Part shown: positions 1 through 9,024 of the stretch, piece by piece
Layout of the letters: each line of letters begins with the position of its first letter
Numbering within the stretch: position 1 is the stretch's first letter
Source: Bufo bufo
Taxonomy: Eukaryota; Chordata; Amphibia; Anura; Bufonidae
Length of the DNA: 64,000 bases
Assembly (NCBI RefSeq): GCF_905171765.1
Contig: NC_053390.1
Span: forward strand, 583,508,471-583,572,470
Reading direction: 5' to 3'
Program-made: the position numbers and the translations under genes
The notes under the pieces: generated by a model
What the model was told of the DNA's origin: nothing
Database searches by the model: none
Seen by the model: the letters and a program-made list of their open reading frames with translations, nothing else

Positions 1-2797
1 TGAACCTACTACCTCAGGTCCCAGTAGTCGCCAGAATCTACACCGATATTTGGTTGGGCCTAATGCTGTTCTAAGGATGGTAAGGCCTGAGCAAGTACAG
101 GCGCTAGTCAATTGGGTGGCCAACAGTGGATCCAGCACGTTCACATTATCTCCCAACCAGTCTTCTGCAGAAAGCGCACAGGTAGCGCCTGAAACCCATG
201 TGCATCAGTCTGTCACATCACCCCCGTGCATATCGGGGAACCTGTCTGAGCTTTAAGTCATGCAGCAGTCTCTTATGCTGTTTGAAGACTCTGCTGGCAG
301 GGTTTCCCAAGGGCATCCACCTAGCCCTTCCCCAGGGGTGGAAGACATAGAATGCACTGATGCACAACCACTTATGTTTCCTGATGAGGACATGGAATAC
401 CACCTCAGCACGTCTCTGATGATGACGAAACACAGGTGCCAACTGCTGTGTCTTTCTGCAGTGTGCAGACCGAAAAGGAGGTCAGGTAAGAAGAGTGGGT
501 GGAAGACGATGCAGGAGACGATGAGGTCCTAGACCGCACATGGAATGAAGGTCGTGCCACTGACTTTCAGAGTTCGGAGGAAGAGGCAGTGGTGAGACCG
601 AGCCAACAGCGTAGCAAAAGCGGGAGCAGGGTGCAAAAGCAGAGCAGCCGTCGCCAAAACAGTTCACCTGCTACTGGCCAGTGGCCACTGTCAACAGGGA
701 CCGAGCACACCAAGGGCAGCTTCAAGGAGTTCCCTGGCATGGCACTTCTTCACACAATGTGCTGACGACAAGACCCGAGTGGTTTGCACTCTGTGCCATC
801 AGAGCCTGAAGCGAGGCATTAACGTTCTGAACCTTAGCACAACCTGCATGACCAGGCATCTACATGCGAGACACGGGCTGCAGTGGAGTAAGCACCTTCA
901 AAACCAAGAAAGGGCTCAGGCCCCTCCTGCTCCCTCTTCTGCTGCTGCCTCGGCCTCTTCCTCCGCCTCTGTAGGAACGTTGGCACCTGCCGCCCAGCAA
1001 ACAGAGGATGTGCCACCAACAACACCACCTCCATCACCAAGCATCTCCACCATGTAACACGGAAGCGTTCAGCTCTCCATCTTACTTTCTTTGAGAGAAA
1101 GCGTAAATTCCCACCTAGCCATCCTCGATCCCTGGCCTTGAATGCCAGCATTTCTAAACTGCTGGCCTTTGAAATGCTGTCATTCAGGCTGGTGGAGACG
1201 GACAGCTTCAAACAGCTCATGTCGCTTGCTGTCCCACAGTACGTCGTTCCCAGCCGCCACTACTTCTCCAGGAGAGCCGTGCCCTCCCTGCACAACCAAG
1301 TATCGGATAAAATCAAGTGTGCACTGCGCAACGCCATCTGTGGCAAGGTCCAACTAACCACAGAAACGTGGACCAGTAAGCACGGCCAGGACGCTATATC
1401 TAACTGCACACTGGGTAAATGTAGTGGCGGCTGGGCCCCAGGCGGAGAGCTGTTTGGCGCACGTCCTCCTGCCACCAAGGATCGCAGGGCATAATTCTTT
1501 GCCTCCTGTTGCCTCTTCTTCCTTCTCGGCTTCCTCCTCCTCTTCTTCCACCTCCTCATCCGGTCAGCAACAAACCTTCACCACCAACTTCAGCACAGCC
1601 ACGGGTAAACGTCAGCAGGCAGTTCTGAAACTGATGTGTTTGGGGGACAGGCCCCACACTGCGCAGGAGTTGTGGCAGGGTATAGAACAACAGACCGACG
1701 AGTGGATGCTGCTAGTGGGCCTCAAGCCCGGCCTGATGGTGTGCGATAATGGGCGAAATCTCGTAGTAGCTCTGGGACTTGCCGATTTGACGCACATCCC
1801 TTGCCTGGCGCATGTGCTGAATTTGGTGGTGCAGAAATTCATTTACCACTACCCCGACATGTCTGAGCTGCTGCATAAAGTGCGGCCCATCTGTGCGCGC
1901 TTTCGGCGTTCCCACCCTGCTGCTGCTCGCCTGTCAGTGCTGCAGCGTAACTTCGGCCTTCCCGCCCACCGCCTCTTATGCGACGTGCCCACCAGGTGGA
2001 ACTCCACCTTGCACATGCTGGAGAGACTTTGCTAGCAGCAGCAGGCCATAGTGGAGTTTCAGCTGCAGCCCGCACGGGTGAGTCGCACTGCGGAACAGCA
2101 CTACTTCACCACCAATGACTGGGCCTCCATGTGAGACCTGTGTGCCCTGTTGTGCTGTTTAGAGTACTCCACCAACATGGCCAGTGGCGATGACGCCGTT
2201 ATCAGCGTTACAATACCACTTCTATGTCTCTTTGAGAAAACACTTAGGGCGATGATTGAAGAGGATGTGGCCCAGGACGAGGAGGAGGAAGAGGGGTCAT
2301 CTCTAACACTTTCAGGCCAGTCTTTAGAAGTGGCTCAGAAATAAAAATTTTGCAACAGCAGAGGCCAGGTACAAATTTGGCCAGCCAGTGCCCACTACTG
2401 GAGGACGAGGAGGAGGAGGATTAGCAGGAGGAGGATGGGGATGAAGCATGTTCACAGCGGGGTGGCATCCAACGCAGCTCAGGCCCATCACTGGTGCTTG
2501 GCTGGGGGGATACGGAGGACGCAGACGATACGCCTCCCACAGAGGACAGCTTGTCCTTACCTCTGGGCAGCCTGGCACACATGAGCGACTACATGCTGCA
2601 GTGCCTGCGCAATGACTGCAGAGTTGCCCACATTTTAACTTGTGCTGACTACTGGATGGGCCACCCTGCTGGATCCCCGTTACAAAGACAATGTGCCGTC
2701 CTTAATTCCCTCACTGGAGCGTGTCGGAAGATGCGCGACTACAGGCGCACGCTGGTAGACGCGCTCCTGAGAGCATTCCCGACTGATGCCGGCCTCA
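1..2797 (+). pseudogene. hAT-1 transposase, N-terminal region, BED finger and RNase H-like core (broken)
   Basis: Parts of a hAT transposase lie in changing frames. About 41-250 is the N-terminal region (RPEQVQALVNWVA). About 779-890 is a BED zinc finger with a C-x2-C pair (CTLC) and H-x4-H (HLHARH). About 1138-1400 and 1424-2035 form the RNase H-like core (KVQLTTETWTSKHGQ; VPTRWNSTLHML). About 2494-2797 is the later core, with the LLDPRYK region shifted out of frame. At least five frameshifts or stops separate these parts. At 1363-1365 the codon is GAA (Glu), where copy 2 has GAT (Asp) in the TTDTW motif; that aspartate is conserved in hAT catalytic cores, so this copy would be dead even without its frameshifts. 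Reading stops at 2797, where unrelated reverse-strand sequence begins. Confidence 0.85.
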
Positions 2798-3285
2798 TTA
2801 AGATGAACACCATCCGCCTCATTAACGCCCGGATTGTCACCCTCCCAGCTGCCTATGGCGAACAACCACTGACCCCTTGGAACGCACAAACGGGAGATCC
2901 GTGCGTTCACCGTACGCCTGCCTTTTTCTAACGCCTCACTATCACGGGCCCCGTGCCACACCACCCCTTAGGACCATTTCCCTAAAAATGACGGAAAAAC
3001 GTTCCACATCCGAACGCATAAGCGTCAAACAATTCCGCAACCCGTAAATGGCATAGGTCATTACCCCCGCATGGATTACCAATATCACCGGGCCCCACCG
3101 AACGTATACCAATCTCGACCACCTCCGTGAGCAATTGAGACCACCGTAGGCCCCGAACACCTCTCCACAGGACGTCCACATTCCGGAATCCAAGATTGCG
3201 CCCGCCAGGCCGACATTCAGCCCGCTGTGCAGCCAAAATCGTAGGAGTGCCCAACAATCCAAACTGCTGGACGCTCGATACCTGA
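2798..3285 (-). pseudogene. SGNH-type hydrolase domain of the Ngaro element (frameshifted)
   Basis: Three conserved blocks of the SGNH/GDSL hydrolase fold can be found in order on the reverse strand but in different frames. Near 3255-3275 is VWIVGHSY, with the catalytic Ser in GHS. Near 3060-3080 is HAGGNDLCHLR, with the Asn in GGND. Near 2805-2835 is DGVHLNEAGI, with the Asp and His of the last block. Intervening stretches (PGGRNLGFRNVDVLW; SVGPVILVIH) are also typical of the hydrolase that accompanies some tyrosine-recombinase retrotransposons. At least three frameshifts break the frame. The coding sequence is cut off a few codons after the final block by the junction with hAT-1. The substrate of these domains is not known to me. 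Confidence 0.65.
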
Positions 3286-3425
3286 AAAGCACAACAACGT
3301 TAGAGAAGAACCACAAACAATGACCCTGCTTATAAAGAAGAAACTGAAACATTGACGTGACACTATTCAATACCTTCATTACTCTAATACCCATTAACAT
3401 GTTTCTTTTCCTTTTTTTTTTTTTT
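3286..3425 (-). other. Possible intron between recombinase and hydrolase of the Ngaro fragment
   Basis: The stretch between the recombinase stop (about 3428) and the first hydrolase block holds no conserved protein. On the reverse strand it ends in a pyrimidine-rich run and CAG (TTGTTGTGCTTTTCAG, ending near 3284), which looks like a 3' splice site directly before the hydrolase frame. It also begins with an A-run of about 18 bases (plus-strand T-run, about 3411-3428). A 5' splice site is not obvious. The alternative is that the A-run is a simple-sequence expansion and the CAG match is chance. Confidence 0.35.
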
Positions 3426-3426
3426 T

Positions 3427-4386
3427 TTAAAGCAGCAAATCCGGCCGGACATATCGCGCAAAGCAAGATGAACGCCAGCGACCAATACGCATAATCTCCG
3501 CTTCCGGCAAACCCCGCTCTAGCCGCCTCAGTAGCCGCCCCAAAGCGGAACGAATGGTACCAAATTCACTCGGATCCACACCAACCTCTACAAGACACCG
3601 TCTAAAAACAGCCGTAAACTGAAATTTATCACCGAGTCCCATCCTCAGTGCAAAGAAGTTAGAACCCTCGCGACGCCTGTTCAAGAATTCCCCCACCAAC
3701 CTCACCGGCAGGCAGAACCCTGAACAGGTGAGAAGCGGGATCCACGCCCCGTGACCATATTGAACCGTCTTAGACCGTCGAACCCTGATGCGCAGGGCGT
3801 CATGGCTAAAACCACTCCTGCACCAACAAACCACCCGACTTCCTGAGCGAAGGAGCGAATAATTCCCCAACACGCAAGGCACCAAAGAATGCAACACTGA
3901 AACTGGCAGCAAAAAGAGATTCCTCATAATCAGACCTCAAACGCTAGCGCAACCAACAATCAGTCCGACACTGCAAAGAAAATGACAACGACGCCTCGCT
4001 TCACGCGACACAATACGCCTTGCGCCAGCCCCGCATGGCCTGCCGATCACAAAGTGTTTCGTTACAATCCGACCAACCACACAACTTAAAAAAGAAAGCC
4101 ACACCCGACAGCCGCCGCAGCGCAACCAGGAAGACACACCTGAAGAGTGCAAACGAAGCACCATTCCACCGTGACCTCCAGTCGGATTATCATCACGGGA
4201 AGACACATCCCTGGGTCCCACCATCGACAACCACTCCGCCCAGGCCTTACCATGAGACTGCCACGCCGCTGGCGCTACCGATGAGCTAATAAGTGACATT
4301 AGCTGTCCACCAGACTCCACAGGAACAGAGGACACTCCTTGCCACATTCGTCCGCCTCCGGATGAAGTTCCCGGAATACCTGCCAA
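3427..4386 (-). pseudogene. Tyrosine recombinase of the Ngaro/DIRS element (frameshifted)
   Basis: The reverse strand encodes the integration enzyme of a DIRS-order element. The N-terminal core-binding part is near 4240-4300 (SVAPAAWQSHGKAWAEWL). The C-terminal catalytic part is near 3430-3560 (GLPEAEIMRIGRW, then FARYVRPDLL, with the nucleophile Tyr in RYV). The H-x-x-R box (HSFR) is also present near 3540-3565, but only in a neighbouring frame, so a pair of compensating frameshifts surrounds it. A further break lies around 3930, between the 149-codon and 166-codon open stretches. The recombinase ends in a stop immediately before the A-rich stretch. This enzyme replaces the DDE integrase of LTR elements. 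Confidence 0.75.
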
Positions 4387-4859
4387 TGAAACCGAGAGAG
4401 AGCATCAGCGACTCTATTATCTACTCCTGGAACATGACGGGCCCGAAAGTAAATGTTATAATCCAGGCAGCGCAAAACCAGATGACGGACTAACGCCAAC
4501 ACCGGGAGAGAAGAGGAAGACAAACGATTGATCACCTGTACCACTCCCAGATTATCAGACCAAAAACACACGTGTTTATTAGCCAATCGCTCCCCCCAAA
4601 TCTCAACTGCCACAACAATAGGGAACAATTCCATAGCGTCAAATTCCTGCACAAACCACTCCCTCCACAATTCCGGCCAAGGAGCCGAACACCATTCACT
4701 GCCCAAAATGGTACCGAAACCACACGACCCAGCCGCATCCGACCACAATGCTCACGATTTTCTTGGAAATATAACAAGTATGACCATTATATCCCGTCAA
4801 AAAGGAACGCCAAACGCCCAGGTCCGCCTTAAGGGACCTAGTCAACCTGATATGATGAC
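4299..4859 (-). pseudogene. RNase H domain of the Ngaro/DIRS reverse transcriptase polyprotein
   Basis: This is an open reverse-strand stretch with the RNase H signature of DIRS-group elements: an aspartate in WSDAAGSCGFG, MELFPIVVAVEIWG, WSDNLGVV, and the C-terminal HVPGVDNRVADALSRFHWQ. It begins within or before the assembly gap, so the reverse transcriptase that should precede it cannot be seen. It overlaps the start of the recombinase by about 90 bases in another frame, which agrees with the compact layout of these elements. In the visible part (about 4299-4748) no stop interrupts the domain, so it is the best-preserved piece of this fragment. Confidence 0.75.
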
Positions 4860-5059
4860 NNNNNNNNNNNNNNNNNNNNNNNNNNNNNNNNNNNNNNNNN
4901 NNNNNNNNNNNNNNNNNNNNNNNNNNNNNNNNNNNNNNNNNNNNNNNNNNNNNNNNNNNNNNNNNNNNNNNNNNNNNNNNNNNNNNNNNNNNNNNNNNNN
5001 NNNNNNNNNNNNNNNNNNNNNNNNNNNNNNNNNNNNNNNNNNNNNNNNNNNNNNNNNNN
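4860..5059. other. Assembly gap (200 N)
   Basis: Exactly 200 undetermined bases. The round length suggests a scaffolding placeholder, so the true distance between the Ngaro RNase H and the following sequence is unknown. Confidence 0.98.
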
Positions 5060-5387
5060 ACATTTAAACTTCAATACTTTGTCCCACATATCCGCTATAC
5101 TCTTTTGGCCAACATTTGCACCTCAAAAGCTTTTCCCACAATTCCATTTGGGCTTCTGTAATTTGTCCCACATTTGCGCCTCAATAGCTTTTCCCACATT
5201 TCTTCTCGATCCCAACATTTTTTTATAAATTTATCTCCCTTTAATTTGGTCTCTTTTTCTCACGCTCCCTCTCCGTCCTGGAACCCTGATTCCCCGCCAC
5301 CCGTAATCACCATGGTAGGCGCATAAAAGAACATCGAAAGTTGATAGAGCAGATATCAAATTGGATCGTGAACATCACGGGGACGTG
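5060..5387. other. Unassigned AT/pyrimidine-rich stretch before the hAT-1 C terminus
   Basis: No protein is recognised. A short motif (TTTGTCCCACAT followed by CCTCAA-AGCTTTTCCCACA) occurs twice at 5080-5200, so a small tandem duplication is present. The last bases (ACATGGTGGGGCAGTAAGTA, near 5390) merge directly into hAT-1 transposase sequence, so this may be variable hAT sequence absent from copy 2. Confidence 0.4.
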
Positions 5388-5570
5388 CGACATGGTGGGG
5401 CAGTAAGTATGCACATGTCTACACGAACTAATTGACAGGGGCCAGCCCCTGCAACTTCTGGTCTCCAAATTGGGCACATGGCCTGAGCTTGCCCTTTACG
5501 CCTTGAGGTGCTGGCCTGCCCTGCAGCCGGTTTATTGTCTGAAAGTGTGTTTAGCACAACTGGAGGGGAA
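5388..5570 (+). pseudogene. hAT-1 transposase C-terminal dimerisation region (fragment)
   Basis: Homology to copy 2 (11885-12030) resumes here. The translation contains the hATC dimerisation core in the form LLSESVFST, where copy 2 has the canonical LSERVFSTAG. The preceding PELAL-YALRCWPALQP segment corresponds to the same place in copy 2 but is frameshifted. The region stops abruptly at the miniature element starting at 5571. The final 180 bases of the coding region and early 3' region present in copy 2 are missing, so the insertion was accompanied by a deletion. Confidence 0.8.
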
Positions 5571-6344
5571 GGGCCTCTTTCACACTTGGCGTTGTCCGGA
5601 TCCGGCGTGTACTCCACTTGCCGGAAATTACACGCCGGATCCGGAAAAACGCAAGTGTACTGAAAGCATTTGAAGACGGAACCGTCTTCCAAATGCGTTC
5701 AGTGTTTACTATGGCACCCAGGACGCTATTAAAGTCCTGGTTGCCATAGTAGAGCGGGAGCGGGGGAGCAGCATACTTACCGTCCGTGCGGCTCCCCGGG
5801 CGCTCCAGAGTGACGTCAGAGCGCCCCATGCGCATGGATGACGTGATCCATGTGATCACATGATCCATGCACTTGGGGCGCCCCTGACGTCACTCTGGAG
5901 GCGCCCGGGGAGCCGCACGGACGGTAAGTATGCTGCTCCCCCGCTCCCCGCTACACTTTACCATGGCTGCCAGGACTTTAGCGTCCCGGCAGCCATGGTA
6001 ACCACTCAGAAAAAGCTAAATGTCGGCTCCGGCAATGCGCCGAAACGACGTTTAGCTTAAGGCCGAATCCGGATCAATGCCTTTCAATGGGCATTAATTC
6101 CGGATCCGGCCTTGCGGCAAGTGTTCCGGAATTTTGGCCGGAGCAAAAAGCGCAGCATGCTGCGGTATTTTCTCCGGCCAAAAAAACGTTCCGTTCCGGG
6201 AACTGAAGACATCCTGATGCATCCTGAACGGATTTCTCTCCATTCAGAATGCATTAGGATAATCCTGATCAGGATTCTTCCGGCATAGAGCCCCGACGAC
6301 GGAACTCTATGCCGGAAGACAAGAACGCAAGTGTGAAAGAGCCC
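5571..6344. mobile_element. Hairpin-rich miniature inverted-repeat element
   Basis: The ends form a terminal inverted repeat: GGGCCTCTTTCACACTTG at the left, and CAAGTGTGAAAGAGCCC at the right, which is its complement with one indel. The interior holds three further inverted repeats: a short one at 5708-5750, a long one at 5752-5952 with arms of about 85 bases, and a short one at 5960-6002. There is no coding capacity. A related partial copy lies near 32830-33060. The superfamily is uncertain (hAT or Harbinger-like are possible), because the flanks are rearranged and no target duplication is visible. Confidence 0.75.
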
Positions 6345-6806
6345 TTATATTTCCCAATGTTCTGGGGTGTCCCCTAATTTAAAAAATAAAAATAGATTTT
6401 AAACAAAAAGCAGTGTAGGCTACCTCCTTCTCCTCCACCGCCACTTCCACCTACACCGCCACATCCACCGCCTCCTCAACCTCCTACTCCATATGGACCT
6501 GGTCCTCCTAGATCAAGATTATTATTTTTTATTTTTACGTATTTTATGTTATTTAAAGTCATTTCCCTATCCACATTTGTTTGCAGAGCACTTGCCATGC
6601 TCTTAACCACATGTTGACGACATTTGCAGCCCTCTAGCCCTTTCTATGACATTTTTACAGCCATTTTAAAGCTCAAAAGTTCGGGTCCCCATTGACTTCA
6701 ATGGGGTTCGGGTTCGGGGTTAAGTTCGGGTCCCGAACTCAAACTTTTTTCCGAAGTTCGGCCAAACCATCGAACCCCTAACATCTAGGTGTCCCGCTCA
6801 ACTCTA
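6345..6806 (+). other. hAT-1 3' untranslated region and terminal repeat
   Basis: It is collinear with the 3' part of hAT-2 (12213-12250 and 15338-15500): TGTCCCCTAATTT, then the proline-codon-like CCTCC/CCACC-rich stretch and ATGGACCT. Unlike copy 2 it lacks the 92-base tandem array and goes directly to the GTTCGGG-rich end. No open frame of interest is present. Confidence 0.7.
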
Positions 6807-6940
6807 GTCATCTCATCCTGCAAAATATGAGACCCTACCTCAGATAATCGCCCAAAAACTGAAAAAACTAAAGCTCTCAGACAATGGAGACACTGAAACA
6901 TGATTGATTTTTTTGTTGTTTCAAAATGATATTATGTTGT

Positions 6941-7345
6941 AATTTTCTGGGTTTTTTAAAACACACTTTTCCCCCCAAAATCCACTATTTTACAGCAAGT
7001 GTGAAATTCAATTTAATATATACAGCTTTCACATTCTGTTAGTAACAAAAACACACTTTTTTGGAAATATACAACATCTGTATTAGTCAGTGTGCAATTT
7101 AAGCTAGAAAAAACAGCTATAATTTCTGGATTTTTTAAAACACACTTTTTTTTGCAAAATCCACTATTTTATAGATCTGCAAGTGTGAAATTCAAGTTTA
7201 ATATATACAGCTTTCATATTCTGTTACCCAAAAAACACTTTTTTGGCAATATACAACATTTGGATTAGTCAGTGGGCAATTTAAGCTAGAAATACAGCCA
7301 TCATTTTCTGGGTTTTTAAAAAACACTTTTTTTTACAAAAATACA
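6941..7345 (+). repeat. About 180-base tandem repeat in the hAT-2 5' region
   Basis: Units beginning with the motif TTTTCTGGGTTTTTTAAAA start at about 6941, 7121 and 7302, giving a period of 180-181 bases. Two full units and a partial third are present. Each unit also carries AATTTAAGCTAGAAA and TATACAGCTTTCA motifs. It is AT-rich with no coding signal. Confidence 0.8.
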
Positions 7346-7525
7346 AAAAAATTTTCCGCCCTTGCACCATCAAGACGTTTGAAATTCCAGGGTTATATAC
7401 TGCTGTCATATTCAGTTATTAAACAACACCCGTTTAGGCAAAAAAATAATTATTTGGCAGCCCTTTGCTGCAGATGTCATTGTGAGATACACCCTTTATA
7501 TACAGGGGTTATATTCAGTTATTTG

Positions 7526-8985
7526 AAATACAGCCATTTTGAGCACAAATCTTTAATTGCGGTCTAGTGTGGGTCAGGGCGTGAGAGATACACACTTTAT
7601 ATACAGGGGCTCTGTTCAGGTATTTGAAATACAGCCATTTTGAGCACAAATTTTAATTGTGGCCTAGTGTGGGTCAGGACGTGTGAGATACACCCTTTAA
7701 ATACAGGGGTTATATTCAGGTATTTGAAATACAGCCATTTTGGGTACAAATCTGCATACAGACAATTAATCAACATTCCCTTGGAAGCACTTCCAACCAA
7801 GAAGGATCTCCCAGGAGCACCCACTCGACCGCGAACGCCAGAAGCCCGCGCAACACCGGCGCACATCCAGCACCATACACGTCAGATGCCGTCCAGAGAA
7901 AGCCCCGCTCGAACACACGGGAATATCCACTCCAGCATCAGCGACAGTCTCTTCAAAGAGAAAGGAGACCGGTGAGAAACAAGACACAGAGCAGACATCG
8001 AGAAAGGTAACACAGGCCAGTACATCGAATTCGGGTGGGCCGCCGCCCGATCCTGGCCTGTCATCTATACCCCAATTTTTTGTACAACACGATGGTCTGT
8101 GTATTTTGTTGATCTTTTTGCATCCGTGACCGGCTAGCACCATCTGCTCTAGACCGCAGCACCATTCACCTCACTGTGTAGCTGTCTGTGGAACGAACCC
8201 ACCGGGAGGAGACTCTGGCTAATACACACTAACAGATTTATCCTGTGATCTTTAAGAACATTATTTACTGTCATCTACAGTATATCAGTACTTTGAGTCA
8301 CTCCTTACGGGTGCTATAGAGCCAAGAACACCCACATAGGGCCACCTTACCCTTATCTTATTTTTTTATCTTATTTTTAAATATTATATTATCCATTTTT
8401 TTTCATTTTTTATTATTTACATTTTTATCACCATATAATACCTTTTCTATCCTCTATTACAGTATCCCTTCACCTCTATCATTCAGGTGAGATTTTTGGT
8501 TCTCATTGGACACTTTGGACTGACCCTCACTAGGTCTTTTTATCCAATATTTTTAGTATTAATAAATCCTGCTTTTTCCTATATTTGAGTGCCAGTCTAT
8601 AATTTCATTTGTATTATACTCCTTTTGACTGGGTGAGTCAGACTAGATCTAGAGCACCTCTCATATTGCAACACTAGGTGAGCCACCCCTTCCACACAGT
8701 CCAAATATTTAATTGCGGCCTAGTGTGGGTCAGGGCGTGTGAGATACACCCTTTAAATAGAGGGGTTCTATTCAGGTATTTTAAATACAGCCATTTTGGG
8801 CACAAATCTTTAATTGTGGCCTAGTGTGGGTCAGGACGTGTGAGATACACCCTTTATATACAGGGGTTCTATTCAGGTATTTGAAATACAGCCATTTTGG
8901 GCAAACTAATTTAAATGAGGCCGAGTCTGGTTCAGGGCGTGTGAGATACACCCTGTACATACTGTCGTTCTATTCTACTATTAAT
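7526..8985 (+). repeat. About 100-base tandem repeat in the hAT-2 5' region (interrupted)
   Basis: The motif AAATACAGCCATTTTG recurs at about 7526, 7627, 7727, 8783 and 8884 (period 100-101), each time followed by CTAGTGTGGGTCAGG and GTGAGATACACCCTTTA. The array is split by the insert at 7757-8697 and runs to within about 40 bases of the hAT-2 start codon. It may hold transposase-binding sites or the promoter, but that is inference. Confidence 0.85.
7757..8697. mobile_element. Unrecognised 0.94 kb insert inside the hAT-2 tandem array
   Basis: The 100-base array is interrupted here, and the target motif ACAAATCT appears at the left junction and CCAAATAT at the right, as expected of a short, slightly decayed target duplication. 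The insert has no terminal inverted repeat that I can see and no recognisable protein. The left half (about 7757-8110) is GC-rich and open in two frames without recognisable domains. The right half is AT-rich and contains AATAAA (near 8560), consistent with the 3' part of a retroposon. Its family is unknown to me. Confidence 0.5.
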
Positions 8986-9024
8986 TAAACACCCAAATAG
9001 GACAAGATCCTAAATTCAAGAAAT

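Larger units (their letters stand above)
2798..4859 (-). mobile_element. Ngaro/DIRS-type tyrosine-recombinase retrotransposon fragment
   Basis: Reading the reverse strand from the assembly gap leftwards, the order is RNase H, tyrosine recombinase, a possible intron, and an SGNH-type hydrolase. That order (RT/RNase H, then recombinase, then hydrolase) is the one described for Ngaro-group elements of vertebrates. The reverse transcriptase and Gag parts would lie in or beyond the gap at 4860-5059 and are not seen. The left end stops exactly where hAT-1 homology stops, just after the last hydrolase motif, so the terminal repeats expected of a complete element are absent. It is therefore a truncated insertion or a deletion junction, not an intact element. 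Confidence 0.8.
1..6806 (+). mobile_element. hAT DNA transposon copy 1 (BED-finger type), split by two insertions
   Basis: This is the remains of a cut-and-paste hAT element that enters from the left window edge. Its sequence matches the better-preserved copy that follows (coding start at 9025) almost throughout: window base 1 corresponds to about base 9132 of that copy. Collinearity breaks at about 2797, resumes at about 5388 for the transposase C terminus, breaks again at 5571, and resumes at 6345 in the 3' untranslated part. The last segment (about 6690-6806) is rich in GTTCGGG-type motifs and ends in CGCTCAACTCTAG, which resembles the terminal inverted repeat of frog hAT elements. The 5' end lies outside the window, so no target duplication can be tested. 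Confidence 0.85.

Noticed and set aside
4020..4493. Plus-strand open frames of 89 and 66 codons
   Set aside because: They are the antisense of the Ngaro recombinase and RNase H and show no domains.
5375..6060. Open frames of about 105 and 66 codons on both strands
   Set aside because: They lie in the palindromic miniature element; their mirrored protein sequences (PGSRTDGKYAAPPLP) come from the inverted repeat.
7640..8143. Open frames of 111 and 125 codons over the unassigned insert
   Set aside because: They overlap on opposite strands, have no recognisable domain, and start in the tandem array; probably chance in a GC-richer stretch.
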